Shown here: positions 42,879 through 51,112 of the stretch, in pieces
Numbering within the stretch: position 1 is the stretch's first letter
Layout: each line of letters begins with the position of its first letter
Source: Klenkia brasiliensis
Lineage (GTDB): Bacteria > Actinomycetota > Actinomycetes > Mycobacteriales > Geodermatophilaceae
Reading direction: 5' to 3'
DNA length: 64,000 nucleotides
NCBI RefSeq assembly: GCF_900100695.1
Contig: NZ_FNCF01000001.1
Coordinates: 402,060-466,059, forward strand
Position numbers and translations under genes: made by a program
The notes under the pieces: generated by a model
Databases searched by the model: none
Told to the model about the DNA's origin: nothing
Seen by the model: only the letters and a program-made list of their open reading frames with translations

Positions 42879-43820
42879 TCAGCGCAGCGGCACGCCCAGC
42901 TGAGCGGCCCGCGCCACCAGCGCAGCGCCGATCCGCTCGACGAGGCCGGTCATGTCGTGGTGGTCCGGCGCGGTGACGTAGAACAGCTGCCAGCCGAGCG
43001 CCTGCACCTCGTTGAGCACGCGCCGGTCCTTCGGCAGCCGGAAGCGGGACTCGGGGTGCAGCGTCGTCGCCAGGTGCGGCGCGCCGTCGTACTCGACGGC
43101 GAACCGCAGGTGCGGCCAGGCGAAGTCGAGCTCCTTGACGCGTCGGCCGTCCGGCCGGGCCAACCGGTACTGGGCGACCGGACGCGGCCAGGGAGCGGCG
43201 TGCAACCTCAGCCGCAACCTCGTCTCGGGCGGGGAGCCGGCGAGGCCGTCGGCATCCCGCAGCGCTGCCTGCATGCCCCGGCAACCCCGCCCCGTCCACC
43301 AGCGCGCTGCGGAGCGCAGCGAGGCGATGGTCGTGAGACCGGCGGAGCAGAACTGGTCGAGGACCACCACCGACTCGACGTGGGTGCGGGCGGGGTCCCC
43401 AGCCAGGTCCAGCGCGGCGTGGTCGGGCCACAGGGTCGGGACGTCGCGCAGCCACGGCGGGCAGCCGATCTGGTGATCGGCGAACGACCGTCGGCGCACG
43501 ACCAGGCCGCGGGTGCGGGTGCTGCGGCCCACCGGGACGGAGACCTCGACCTCCTCGGCTGCGGCCGCGCCGTCGGGGCCGTCGACGTCGACCCGCCAGA
43601 GCCAGGCCCCGCTCCGGCCGGTGACCACGCCGTCGGGGAGCAGGACGGCGGCCGCGCGGGCGCGCAGCTCGTGGTCGACCGGGGTGGTTACCGGCGCGTA
43701 GACGTCGCGGAGCACCCGCTGCCAGCGTGGACCGCGCAGCTGCTTGGGCGTGAGCAGGCCGCGGGCCACGGCGTCGGTGCCACGGAACGGGGCTGCGAGG
43801 ACGTCGTCGGTGGCCAGCAC
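42879..43820 (-). CDS. AbiEi-like N-terminal domain plus DUF559/Vsr-fold protein
   Basis: A 313-residue protein. The N-terminal part (APFRGTDAVARGLLTPKQLRG, VLRDVYAPV, VVTGRSGAWLW) follows the winged-helix AbiEi antitoxin domain pattern. The C-terminal part (KELDFAWPHLRFAVEYDGAPHL, DRRVLNEVQALGWQLFYVT) fits the DUF559/very-short-patch-repair endonuclease fold with the acidic D and E-x-D residues of PD-(D/E)xK enzymes. Proteins of this type are common singletons in actinobacteria and have no proven role. No AbiEii toxin is present. GTG start chosen; an earlier in-frame start is possible. Confidence 0.75.
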   Translation of the reverse strand: MLATDDVLAAPFRGTDAVARGLLTPKQLRGPRWQRVLRDVYAPVTTPVDHELRARAAAVLLPDGVVTGRSGAWLWRVDVDGPDGAAAAEEVEVSVPVGRSTRTRGLVVRRRSFADHQIGCPPWLRDVPTLWPDHAALDLAGDPARTHVESVVVLDQFCSAGLTTIASLRSAARWWTGRGCRGMQAALRDADGLAGSPPETRLRLRLHAAPWPRPVAQYRLARPDGRRVKELDFAWPHLRFAVEYDGAPHLATTLHPESRFRLPKDRRVLNEVQALGWQLFYVTAPDHHDMTGLVERIGAALVARAAQLGVPLR

Positions 43821-43874
43821 GGCCCGCAGGCTGCCCGATCCGACCGGATCGTGCTGGCGCCGTCCACAGGCTGC

Positions 43875-43935
43875 GTCGAGTGTGCAGCTGCGGCCTCCCG
43901 CGTCCCGTCCTGGGGGCCGTGCCTGCACACTCGAC
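43875..43935. repeat. Inverted repeat in the DUF559-like/MFS divergent region
   Basis: Perfect 13-bp arms GTCGAGTGTGCAG (43875-43887) and its complement (43923-43935) with a 35-nt GC-rich loop. It lies between the divergent DUF559-like gene and the MFS gene. It could be an operator or another dispersed palindrome. Confidence 0.5.
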
Positions 43936-44005
43936 GGCCGCAGGCGGCGGGCACCGGCGGCGGGTGGCGGGAACAGGTGCGGGGTGCAACGGCTTCACCC
44001 TCCCT

Positions 44006-45202
44006 GTGCGCACACTCTCGCGGCCGGCGGCGTTCTGGTCGGTGGCGGTGCTGCTGGTCCTGGTGCTCGCCGCCTCCGGCGTCCCGTCCCCGCTCTACCG
44101 GGTCTACGCCGAGGAGTTCGGGTTCGGCACCGGCACGCTGACCCTGGTCTTCGCCGTCTACGCCTTCGCCCTGCTGCTGGCCCTGCTCACCGTCGGCGCG
44201 CTCAGCGACCACGTCGGACGGCGGCCGGTGCTGGCGGTGGCGCTGCTGGTCGAGGCCGCCGCGATGGGCATGTTCGTGCTGGCCGACGGCGTGGGCTGGC
44301 TGCTCGCCGCCCGCGTGGTGCAGGGCCTGGCGACCGGTGCGATGACCGGCGCGTTCGGCGCGGCGCTGCTGGACCTGCAGCGGCCGGCCAAGCCGCTCGG
44401 CCCGCTCATCAACTCCGCCTCCCCCGGCTTCGGCCTGTCCGCGGGCGCGCTGGGCGCCTCGATCGCCGTCCAGCTGCTGGCCAGCCCCGGCGCGTGGGTG
44501 TTCGGCGTCCTGGCCGGGGTGTTCGTGGTGGCCGCGGTCCTGACCTGGGTGGCGCTGCCGGAGTCCTCCCCGCGGGCGCCGGGCGCGCTGGCGTCGCTGC
44601 GGCCCAGCGTGCACGTGCCGCGCACCAGCCGGCGCGCGTTCCTCGTCGTCCTGCCCTGCCTGGCCGCGACCTGGGCGCTGGGCGGGCTGTACGCATCCCT
44701 CGGCCCGTCGCTGGTGGCCGGGGTGTTCGGGGTGCAGAACCACGTGGCCGGCGGACTGCTCATCCTGGCCCTCAACGGCACCGGCATCATCGGGTCGCTG
44801 GCCACCCGCGGGCTGCCCCCGGCCACCGGGATGGTCACCGGCGCCCTGGTCTTCGTCGTCGGCGTGGGCGGCACGATCGCCGCGCTGGCCGCCGGGTCGC
44901 TCCCCCTGTTCTACGTCGCCGCGGTGGTCAGCGGCTTCGGCTTCGGGTCGGCGTTCCTCGGCGCGATGGCCACCGTGACCGCCGGCGTGGACCCCGCGCA
45001 GCGTGCGGGCCTGCTGTCGGCGGTGTTCACGGTCAGCTACCTGGCGTTCAGCCTGCCGGCGATCGCCGCGGGGCTGGCCGCCGGACCGCTCGGGCTGACG
45101 ACGACGGCGGAGGTCTACGGCGCGGTCGTGGTGGCGCTGGCGCTGACCGCGGTGGCCGGGCTGGTCCGCGACCGCCGGCCGGTGCCGGTCACAGCAGACT
45201 GA
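44006..45202 (+). CDS. Major facilitator superfamily transporter
   Basis: A 398-residue permease with about twelve hydrophobic helices. Motif A is SDHVGRRPVLAV between helices 2 and 3, with a short cytoplasmic loop and the RDRRP tail after the last helix. The N-terminus begins in the cytoplasm with RTLSRPAAFWS just before the first helix. It resembles drug-efflux type MFS proteins of actinobacteria; substrate unknown. The GTG start is chosen at the first basic-hydrophobic boundary. Its end overlaps the convergent PilZ gene by 14 nt. Confidence 0.88.
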   Translation: MRTLSRPAAFWSVAVLLVLVLAASGVPSPLYRVYAEEFGFGTGTLTLVFAVYAFALLLALLTVGALSDHVGRRPVLAVALLVEAAAMGMFVLADGVGWLLAARVVQGLATGAMTGAFGAALLDLQRPAKPLGPLINSASPGFGLSAGALGASIAVQLLASPGAWVFGVLAGVFVVAAVLTWVALPESSPRAPGALASLRPSVHVPRTSRRAFLVVLPCLAATWALGGLYASLGPSLVAGVFGVQNHVAGGLLILALNGTGIIGSLATRGLPPATGMVTGALVFVVGVGGTIAALAAGSLPLFYVAAVVSGFGFGSAFLGAMATVTAGVDPAQRAGLLSAVFTVSYLAFSLPAIAAGLAAGPLGLTTTAEVYGAVVVALALTAVAGLVRDRRPVPVTAD

Positions 45203-45797
45203 GCCGCCGCTGCTCGCGGAGCGCGGCGAAGACCTGGGCCCGGATGAGGTCCTGCAGGCTCTCGGCCAGGTCGACGAAGGCGACGGTCACGTCCCAGCCT
45301 GTCTCGTCGCCGATGACGGTCTGCAGCTGACCGGGCAGCGGGAAGACCGCGCCGCGCAGCAGCAGGCCGATGTCCACCGCCGCGCCCTCGACCGGCGCGC
45401 CGGCGCCCAGCTCCAGCCGGCCGCGCAGACCCGCCTCGCTGAGGTCGGTGGTGCGGCCGCGCAGGACCAGCCGGCTGTCCCGCTCGGTGAGCTGCACCTT
45501 CAGCCGCAGCGGCGCACGGACGGCGTCCCGGCGGTTGCCGCGCTCGGCGGCGCCCACGGGCAGCAGCTGCCACCGGACGCCGGTGCGGACCGGCCACCGC
45601 ATGGCCACCCGCGCCAGCACGGTGTGCACGCCCTCCGGCGCGGTCCAGTACAGGCGCAGCGGCTCGGTGGCGGCGGGGGCGACCGGGAGCTCCACGACGA
45701 CGCCGTCGGCGTGCCGCTGGGCGACCCGGCCGGTGACCACCTCGGCCCCCGCGACGACGTCGACCAGCGCCCCCGGCACCGGCAGCTCCACGACCAC
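45189..45797 (-). CDS. PilZ-domain cyclic-di-GMP receptor
   Basis: A 202-residue protein with an N-terminal YcgR-like beta domain and a PilZ domain. Both c-di-GMP motifs are intact: RRDAVR (RxxxR) near residue 92 and DLSEAGLRG (D/NxSxxG) near residue 120. It should therefore bind the second messenger; the output partner is not apparent. GGAGGA lies 6 nt before the GTG I chose; a GTG two codons upstream would sit too close to that site. It is transcribed toward the MFS gene. No diguanylate cyclase is in the window. Confidence 0.9.
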   Translation of the reverse strand: MVVELPVPGALVDVVAGAEVVTGRVAQRHADGVVVELPVAPAATEPLRLYWTAPEGVHTVLARVAMRWPVRTGVRWQLLPVGAAERGNRRDAVRAPLRLKVQLTERDSRLVLRGRTTDLSEAGLRGRLELGAGAPVEGAAVDIGLLLRGAVFPLPGQLQTVIGDETGWDVTVAFVDLAESLQDLIRAQVFAALREQRRLSLL

Positions 45798-45874
45798 GTC
45801 CACTCCTCCGTCTGTGCGGCGCTGGTGCGCCCTCTGAGCAGGGTGATCGGCCGGGGACGCCCACCTGATGAGTC

Positions 45875-45900
45875 CCCGGGCGGGTGATCACCCGCCCGGG
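45875..45900. terminator. Perfect 26-bp palindrome after the HAD phosphatase gene
   Basis: CCCGGGCGGGTGA and its complement meet at the centre without a loop base and abut the stop codon of the HAD phosphatase gene. It may act as a terminator or as a symmetric protein site; it has no U-tract. Confidence 0.55.
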
Positions 45901-46548
45901 TCAGCCGCGCAGCCGGGCCAGCGCGGCGGGCACCTCGTCCGGGTGCGCGACCACGACGGCCGCCCCGGCCTGCGCCAGCTCCCCCGGCCGGGCCGGCCCC
46001 CACCCGGCGCCGACGCACGGCAGGTCGTGCACGCGGGCGCCCACGACGTCCTGGGCGCGGTCGCCGACCAGCACCGGCTGCTCCCCCGGGTGGGCGGCCA
46101 GCGCCAGGCCGACGACCTGCTGCTTGTGCCGCACCCGGCCGTCCAGCGTCGCGCCGTGCACCCCGGCGAAGGCGTCCCGCAGCCCGGCGTGCTCGAGGAT
46201 CCGCTCGGCGAAGGTCGCGGGCTTGGAGGTGGCGACGGCGAGCAGCTGGCCGTCCTCCCGCAGCGCCGTCAGCAGCTCCGGGACGCCGGGGAAGACGGGC
46301 GCGTCGAGCATCGCGCCGGCGCTGTAGTGCGCGCGGTAGGCGGCCACGGCGCGGTCGACGTCGGCGTCCCCGAGCCCGAACAGGCCGGCGAAGCCGTCCT
46401 GCAGCGGCGGGCCGACCATCGCGGTGAGCTGCTCGGCGGTCGGCTCGGGCAGCCCGAGCTCGGCGGCGGCGACCCGGATCGAGGCGTGGATTCCCGGCGC
46501 GGAGTCGACCAGCGTGCCGTCGAGGTCGAAGAGGGTCAGGACAGCCAC
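45901..46548 (-). CDS. HAD family phosphatase (phosphoglycolate phosphatase-like)
   Basis: A 215-residue HAD-IA hydrolase. Motif I LFDLDGTLVDSAPGI, cap region GPPLQDGFAGLFGL, motif II VATSKPATFAERIL, Lys in GRVRHKQQVV, and motif IV VLVGDRAQDVVGA. This arrangement is that of Gph/PGP-like phosphatases, with substrate unproven. The GTG start overlaps the cobK 3' end by 13 nt, so it lies at the end of the def-cobL-cobM-cobK operon but has no clear corrin role. A perfect palindrome touches its stop. Confidence 0.9.
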   Translation of the reverse strand: MAVLTLFDLDGTLVDSAPGIHASIRVAAAELGLPEPTAEQLTAMVGPPLQDGFAGLFGLGDADVDRAVAAYRAHYSAGAMLDAPVFPGVPELLTALREDGQLLAVATSKPATFAERILEHAGLRDAFAGVHGATLDGRVRHKQQVVGLALAAHPGEQPVLVGDRAQDVVGARVHDLPCVGAGWGPARPGELAQAGAAVVVAHPDEVPAALARLRG

Positions 46549-47246
46549 TGGGCCGCCTCCGCGACGGTGCCGACGACGGGGACGCCGGCCGGCAGCGGGG
46601 GGCGGCGGACCAGCACCACCGGGATGCCGAGCTCGCGCGCGGCGACCAGCTTGGCCGCGGTCATGTGCCCTCCCGAGTCCTTGCTGACGACGACGTCGAC
46701 GGCGTGCTCCCGCATGAGGGCGAGCTCGTCGGCCACGGTGAACGGACCGCGGGCCAGCACCAGGGTCGCGCCCGGGGGCAGCGGCTCGGTGGGCGGGTCC
46801 ACGCAGCGCACCAGCACCGCGCCGGGCAGCCCGGCGAAGGCCCCGACCCCCTGCCGGCCGGTGGTGAGGAACGCGGTGCCGCTGACCACCGAGGCCGCCT
46901 CCTGCAGGTCGGCGACCGACCGCCAGTCGTCGCCCGGGCCCGCGGTCCAGCCGGGCCGCTGCAACCGGAGGAGGGGGGTGCCCGCCCCGGCGCAGGCGGC
47001 CGCGGCGTTGGCGGTCATCCCGGCGGCGAAGGGGTGGGTGGCGTCCACGACCGCGGCCGGCCGGTGCCCGGCCAGCCAGCGCACCAACCCGGGGACGCCG
47101 CCGAACCCGCCCACGCGCACCTCGCCGTCGGGCAGCACGGGGTCGGCCAGCCGGCCGGCGAGGGAGGAGACCACGTGCTCGCCCCGGGCGGTGAGGACGG
47201 CGGCCAGCTCGCGCGCCTCCCCCGTGCCGCCCAGGACGAGGATCAC
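46536..47246 (-). CDS. cobK: Precorrin-6A reductase
   Basis: NADPH-dependent reductase that turns precorrin-6A into precorrin-6B. The 236-residue protein has the N-terminal nucleotide site VILVLGGTGEARELA, the segment VDATHPFAAGMTANAA, and VVVSKDSGGHMTAAKLVAARELGIPVVLVRRPP, all family marks. GTG start overlaps the cobM stop. Confidence 0.95.
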   Translation of the reverse strand: MILVLGGTGEARELAAVLTARGEHVVSSLAGRLADPVLPDGEVRVGGFGGVPGLVRWLAGHRPAAVVDATHPFAAGMTANAAAACAGAGTPLLRLQRPGWTAGPGDDWRSVADLQEAASVVSGTAFLTTGRQGVGAFAGLPGAVLVRCVDPPTEPLPPGATLVLARGPFTVADELALMREHAVDVVVSKDSGGHMTAAKLVAARELGIPVVLVRRPPLPAGVPVVGTVAEAAQWLS

Positions 47247-47983
47247 CGCGCGCGCGTCGTGGAGTAGAGGTGGCTGTCGGGGAAGGCGGCCGCGGTGAGC
47301 ACCGGGCCGACCACCACCACCGCGGTGCGGACGACGCCGGCCGCCGCGACCTGGTCGGCGATGTCGGCGAGGGTGCCGCGCAGCACCAGCTCGTCGTCGC
47401 GGGAGGCGCGGGCGACGACCGCGACGGGGCCGTCGGGGCCGTAGTGCTCGGCCAGCTGCGGGGCCAGCTCGGCGATCCGCTGCACGGCCAGGTGCAGCAC
47501 GATCGTGGCGCCGGTGGCGGCGTAGGCGGCGAGCTCCTCCCCCGGCGGCATCGGCGTGGAGCGGGCCGACGTCCGGGTGAGCACCACGGTCTGGCCGACG
47601 CCGGGGACGGTCAGCTCGCGCTTGAGCGAGGCGGCCGCGGCGGCGAAGGCCGGCACCCCGGGGACGACGTCGTAGGGCACCCCGGCGGCGTCCAGCCGGC
47701 GCATCTGCTCGGCCACCGCGCTCCACACCGACGGGTCCCCGGAGTGCAGCCGGGCGACGTCGGAGCCGGCCTCGTGCGCGGCGACGAGCTCGGCGGTGAT
47801 GGCGTCCAGGTCGAGGTCGGCGGTGTCGACCAGCCGGGCACCGGGCCGGGCGGTGTCCAGCAGCTCGCGCGGCACCAGCGCGCCGGCGTAGAGCACCACG
47901 GGGCACTGCGCGAGCAGCCGGGCGCCGCGCAGGGTCATCAGGTCGGCCGCCCCCGGGCCCGCGCCGATGAAGTGGACGGTCAC
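47243..47983 (-). CDS. cobM: Precorrin-4 C11-methyltransferase
   Basis: SAM-dependent methylation at C-11 in the aerobic route. 246 residues, standard length. The N-terminal GPGAADLMTLRGARLLAQ, LHSGDPSVWSAVAEQM, VPGVPAFAAAAASLKRELTVPG and VVLTRTSARSTPMP segments match the CobM/CbiF family. GTGA overlaps with cobL before it and cobK after it. Confidence 0.96.
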   Translation of the reverse strand: MTVHFIGAGPGAADLMTLRGARLLAQCPVVLYAGALVPRELLDTARPGARLVDTADLDLDAITAELVAAHEAGSDVARLHSGDPSVWSAVAEQMRRLDAAGVPYDVVPGVPAFAAAAASLKRELTVPGVGQTVVLTRTSARSTPMPPGEELAAYAATGATIVLHLAVQRIAELAPQLAEHYGPDGPVAVVARASRDDELVLRGTLADIADQVAAAGVVRTAVVVVGPVLTAAAFPDSHLYSTTRAR

Positions 47984-49170
47984 CGGGTGCCGCTCCAGAT
48001 GGTCACCGGCATGGCCGGCTTCCAGCCGAGGAACCCGCCGACCGGCTCGGCCCGCTGCACCGCCAGGCGCACCATCGAGCCGCCGTAGCGGGACTGCCAG
48101 TCGGCCAGCACGGCCTCGCTCTGCACGGTGACGGCGTTGACCACCATCCGGCCGCCGGGGGCCAGCGCGTCCCAGCAGGCGTCCAGCAGCAGCGGGGTGG
48201 TGGCGCCGCCGCCGACGAAGACGGCGTCGGGCTGCGGCAGCCGCCCGAACACCTCGGGGGCACTGCCGTGCACCACGCGCAGGTAGGGCACGCCCAGCCG
48301 CGAGGCGTTGCGGGCGATCCGCTCGGCGCGCTCGGCGACCGCCTCGACGGCGACCGCGCGGCAGCCGGGGTGGGCGCGCATCCACTCGATGCCGATGGAG
48401 CCCGATCCCGCGCCGATGTCCCACAGCAGCTGGCCGGGCACCGGGGCGAGCCGGGCCAGGGTGACCGCGCGGACCTCGTTCTTGGTCAGCTGGCCGTCGT
48501 GCTCGTAGGCGTCGTCGGGCAGGCCGGGGGTGGTGGGCATCGGCGCGGTGCCGCTGACCGCGCGGCACTCCACGGCGGTGACCACCAGCGGCTGCGGCTG
48601 CGCGCCCCAGTCGGCCGCCGTCCCGCTGGTGATGCTCTCCTCGGGGCCGCCGAGGGAGGCCAGGGCGGTGACCACCGACTCGCCGTAGCCCCGGGCGGTG
48701 AGCAGCCCGGCGACCGCGGCGGGGGTGCCGCCGTCCGACCCCAGGACCAGCAGGCGGCGGCCGGGGTGCACGTGCGGGTGCAGCAGCTCCAGCGGCCGGC
48801 CGACCAGCGACACCACCTGGGTGTCCTCGACCGCCCAGCCCAGCCGGGCGCAGGCCAGCGAGACCGAGGACGGCGCGGGCAGCACCCGGACGGCGTCGGC
48901 GCCCAGCTCGCGCACCAGCGTCGTCCCGACGCCGGACAGCATCGGGTCACCGGAGGCGAGGACGACGACCGAGCGGCCGGCGAGCTCGGCGAACAGGCCC
49001 GGGATCGCCGGGACCAGCGGCGAGGGCCACGGGCGGCGCTCGGCGTCGACCGGCACCAGGTCGAGCTGGCGGGGGCTGCCGACCAGCACGTCGGCGGCCT
49101 CGACCGCGGCGCGGGACAGCGGCGGCAGGCCGTCCCACCCGTCGGCGCCGATGCCCACCACGACGATCAC
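47980..49170 (-). CDS. cobL: Precorrin-6Y C5,15-methyltransferase, decarboxylating (CobL)
   Basis: Bifunctional enzyme of 396 residues that methylates C-5 and C-15 and decarboxylates the acetate side chain at C-12. The CbiE-like half (1-200) has VVVGIGADGWDGLPPLS and VLASGDPMLSGVG; the CbiT-like half (about 205-396) has LTKNEVRAVTLARLAPVPGQLLWDIGAGSGSIGIEWMRA, described by its motif I LWDIGAGSGSIGIEW. GTG start overlaps the def stop; overlap with cobM. Confidence 0.96.
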   Translation of the reverse strand: MIVVVGIGADGWDGLPPLSRAAVEAADVLVGSPRQLDLVPVDAERRPWPSPLVPAIPGLFAELAGRSVVVLASGDPMLSGVGTTLVRELGADAVRVLPAPSSVSLACARLGWAVEDTQVVSLVGRPLELLHPHVHPGRRLLVLGSDGGTPAAVAGLLTARGYGESVVTALASLGGPEESITSGTAADWGAQPQPLVVTAVECRAVSGTAPMPTTPGLPDDAYEHDGQLTKNEVRAVTLARLAPVPGQLLWDIGAGSGSIGIEWMRAHPGCRAVAVEAVAERAERIARNASRLGVPYLRVVHGSAPEVFGRLPQPDAVFVGGGATTPLLLDACWDALAPGGRMVVNAVTVQSEAVLADWQSRYGGSMVRLAVQRAEPVGGFLGWKPAMPVTIWSGTR

Positions 49171-49724
49171 GCGGGCAGGTCCCCCTGGGGCCCCGCGGCC
49201 TCGGCGAGCAGCTGCTCGCGCTGCTCGGCGGGCAGCCGGTCGACGTAGACGGTGCCCTCGAGGTGGTCGCACTCGTGCTGCAGGCAGCGCGCGGCCATGC
49301 CGGTGGCCTCGATGCAGGTCGGGTCGCCGTGCACGTCGACGCCGTCGACCCGGGCGCGGAAGGCCCGGTCCAGCTCGGCGTAGGGGCCCGGCACCGACAG
49401 GCAGCCCTCCTCGGTGCGCTCGATCTCCGGCTCGCCCTCCAGCGGCTCCAGCACGGTGAGCTTGGGGTTGACCACGTAGCCGACGACGTCGTTGCCCTCG
49501 GCGTCCGGGCAGTCGATGACGAAGACCTGCGCGTCGACGCCGATCTGGTTGGCGGCCAGGCCGACCCCGTCGGCGGCCTGCATGGAGGCGAACATGTCCA
49601 GCACCAGGTGCCGCAGGTCGCGGTCGAAGGCGGTCACGTCGGCGCAGCGCCGGTGCAGGACCGGGTTGCTGCCGTAGGTGACGATCGGCCGGGCGACGCC
49701 GTCGTAACGGCCGGGCAGGCGCAT
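49167..49724 (-). CDS. def: Peptide deformylase
   Basis: Removes the N-formyl group from new proteins. The 185-residue protein has all three metal motifs: GVGLAANQIG (motif 1), EGCLSVPG (motif 2, Cys ligand) and QHECDHLEGTVYVDRL (motif 3, HExxH). It is the first gene of a def-cobL-cobM-cobK run with 4-base overlaps, an unusual partner for corrin genes. The ATG is 33 nt from the divergent cbiB start. Confidence 0.95.
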   Translation of the reverse strand: MRLPGRYDGVARPIVTYGSNPVLHRRCADVTAFDRDLRHLVLDMFASMQAADGVGLAANQIGVDAQVFVIDCPDAEGNDVVGYVVNPKLTVLEPLEGEPEIERTEEGCLSVPGPYAELDRAFRARVDGVDVHGDPTCIEATGMAARCLQHECDHLEGTVYVDRLPAEQREQLLAEAAGPQGDLPA

Positions 49725-49757
49725 GGGCGCCGATCGTAGTTGGCACCATCGGCACCC

Positions 49758-50666
49758 GTGGACGTCGCGGGAGCTGCCGGGATCGCGCTGGGCGCGGCCG
49801 CCGACCTGGTGCTCGCCGACCCGCACCGCGGGCACCCGGTCGCGGGCTTCGGCCGGGTGGCCGCTGCGCTGGAGCGGCGGACCCACCGGGACTCCCGGAC
49901 GGCGGGGGCGCTGCACTGGGCGGCCTTGGTGCTGCCGCTGGCCGCGGTCCGCACGCCGCGGGGACCCCTGGCGCGGACGGCGGCCACCGCGGTCGCGACC
50001 TGGGCGGTGCTCGGGGGGACGTCGCTGGGCCGGGCCGGCGCCCGGATGGACGCCCTGCTCGACGACCTGCCCGCCGCCCGCGCGCACCTGCCCACCCTGG
50101 CCGGCCGGGACCCGTCGTCCCTGGGCGGGGCCGAGCTGGTGCGGGCCACCGTGGAGTCGGTCGCGGAGAACACCTCCGACGCCGCGGTGGCGCCGCTGGT
50201 GTGGGGCGCGGTCGCCGGCGTCCCGGGCCTGCTGGCCTACCGCGCGGTGAACACCCTGGACGCCATGGTCGGGTACCGCTCGGACCGGTACGCCCGCTTC
50301 GGCTGGGCGTCGGCGCGGGCGGACGACGCCGCCAACTGGGTGCCCGCCCGGCTGACCGCCGCGTTGACCGTCGTCGTGGCGCCGCTGGTGGGCGGGTCGG
50401 CCTCCGGTGCGCTGGCCGCGTGGCGGCGGGACGGCGGCGCCCACCCCAGCCCGAACTCCGGCCGCTGCGAGGCCGCGGCGGCCGGGGCCCTCGGCGTCCG
50501 GCTGGGTGGGCGCAACGTCTACGGCACCCGGGTGGAGGACCGGCCCACGATGGGCGACGGCGAGCCCCCGGTCCGGGCCGACATCGGCCGGGCGGTGCGG
50601 CTGTCCCGCGCGGTGTGGACGACCGCCGCCGCCCTCGCCGTCGCCGCCCGCCTCCTCCGCCGGTAG
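49758..50666 (+). CDS. cobD: Adenosylcobinamide-phosphate synthase
   Basis: Membrane enzyme (CobD of the aerobic route, CbiB in Salmonella) that attaches (R)-1-amino-2-propanol phosphate to adenosylcobyric acid. The 302-residue protein has about four or five hydrophobic segments and the signatures DLVLADPHRGHPVAGFGR, VESVAENTSDAAVAPLVWGAVAG, YRAVNTLDAMVGYRSDRYARFGW and PSPNSGRCEAAAAGALGVRLGG. GTG start chosen at the first plausible position. The stop codon lies inside the first unit of a 20-bp tandem duplication. Confidence 0.95.
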   Translation: MDVAGAAGIALGAAADLVLADPHRGHPVAGFGRVAAALERRTHRDSRTAGALHWAALVLPLAAVRTPRGPLARTAATAVATWAVLGGTSLGRAGARMDALLDDLPAARAHLPTLAGRDPSSLGGAELVRATVESVAENTSDAAVAPLVWGAVAGVPGLLAYRAVNTLDAMVGYRSDRYARFGWASARADDAANWVPARLTAALTVVVAPLVGGSASGALAAWRRDGGAHPSPNSGRCEAAAAGALGVRLGGRNVYGTRVEDRPTMGDGEPPVRADIGRAVRLSRAVWTTAAALAVAARLLRR

Positions 50667-50693
50667 GGCCCGGCCTCCGCCGGTAGGGCCCGG
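50654..50693. repeat. 20-bp tandem duplication spanning the cobD stop
   Basis: CCTCCGCCGGTAGGGCCCGG occurs twice without a gap (50654-50673 and 50674-50693). The first copy carries the TAG stop of cobD and the second repeats it out of the gene. A recent slippage event is likely. Confidence 0.9.
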
Positions 50694-50697
50694 CATC

Positions 50698-50840
50698 GAT
50701 CAGGTGGGTTGATCCAGGTCCGTCCTCCCTCGCCGGATCTGGTGCAGGGGGATGGACATGGATCAGGTGGGTTGATCGTCGTCCGTCCTGGCTCGCCGGT
50801 GCCGGTGAACCAGGACGGACCTCGACCAGCCGGGCTGATC
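50698..50840. repeat. Repeat cluster downstream of cobD
   Basis: Two direct 39-bp copies (50698-50736 and 50761-50799), identical except for five bases, each start with the quasi-palindrome GATCAGGTGGGTTGATC. A third, inverted and diverged copy at 50810-50840 pairs with 50761-50791 to form a hairpin with 31-nt arms. The region carries no gene and separates cobD from the small membrane protein and MocR regulator. Function unknown; termination or a REP-like element are possible. Confidence 0.75.
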
Positions 50841-51063
50841 AGTGCCGGACCGGGCGGAGGCGGTGGACGGCCGCCGGCCGCCGTGGCGCGCGGGCGGGTG
50901 CGGTGGCGCGGCGGTGCACGACACCGCGGGGTGCGGGCCAGCCGGCGCCCGGGTGGCTGCGCGGCGGGTCGGCCGGGCCGCGCCCACCGCGGGCGGTGAC
51001 CACCACCGTCGCGACCAGCAGCGCGAGCAGGACCAGCAGGACAAGGACTCCACCGATGCTCAT
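50839..51063 (-). CDS. Putative small membrane protein
   Basis: A possible 74-residue protein with a single N-terminal membrane helix (SIGGVLVLLVLLALLVATVVV) and an Arg/Pro/His-rich tail. No strong ribosome binding site is present, and the tail composition is typical of shadow frames in GC-rich DNA. The clean hydrophobic helix right after the ATG and the position divergent from the MocR gene are the only support. It may be real; confidence is low. Confidence 0.35.
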   Translation of the reverse strand: MSIGGVLVLLVLLALLVATVVVTARGGRGPADPPRSHPGAGWPAPRGVVHRRATAPARAPRRPAAVHRLRPVRH

Positions 51064-51112
51064 GCCGCCACGGTGGCACCGGGAAGTCTGGTCAAGAACG
51101 GTCCAGTCGGGC

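Noticed and set aside
50297-50515. Antisense small frames inside cobD
   Set aside because: No start signals and no domain; they follow the codon bias of the real gene.
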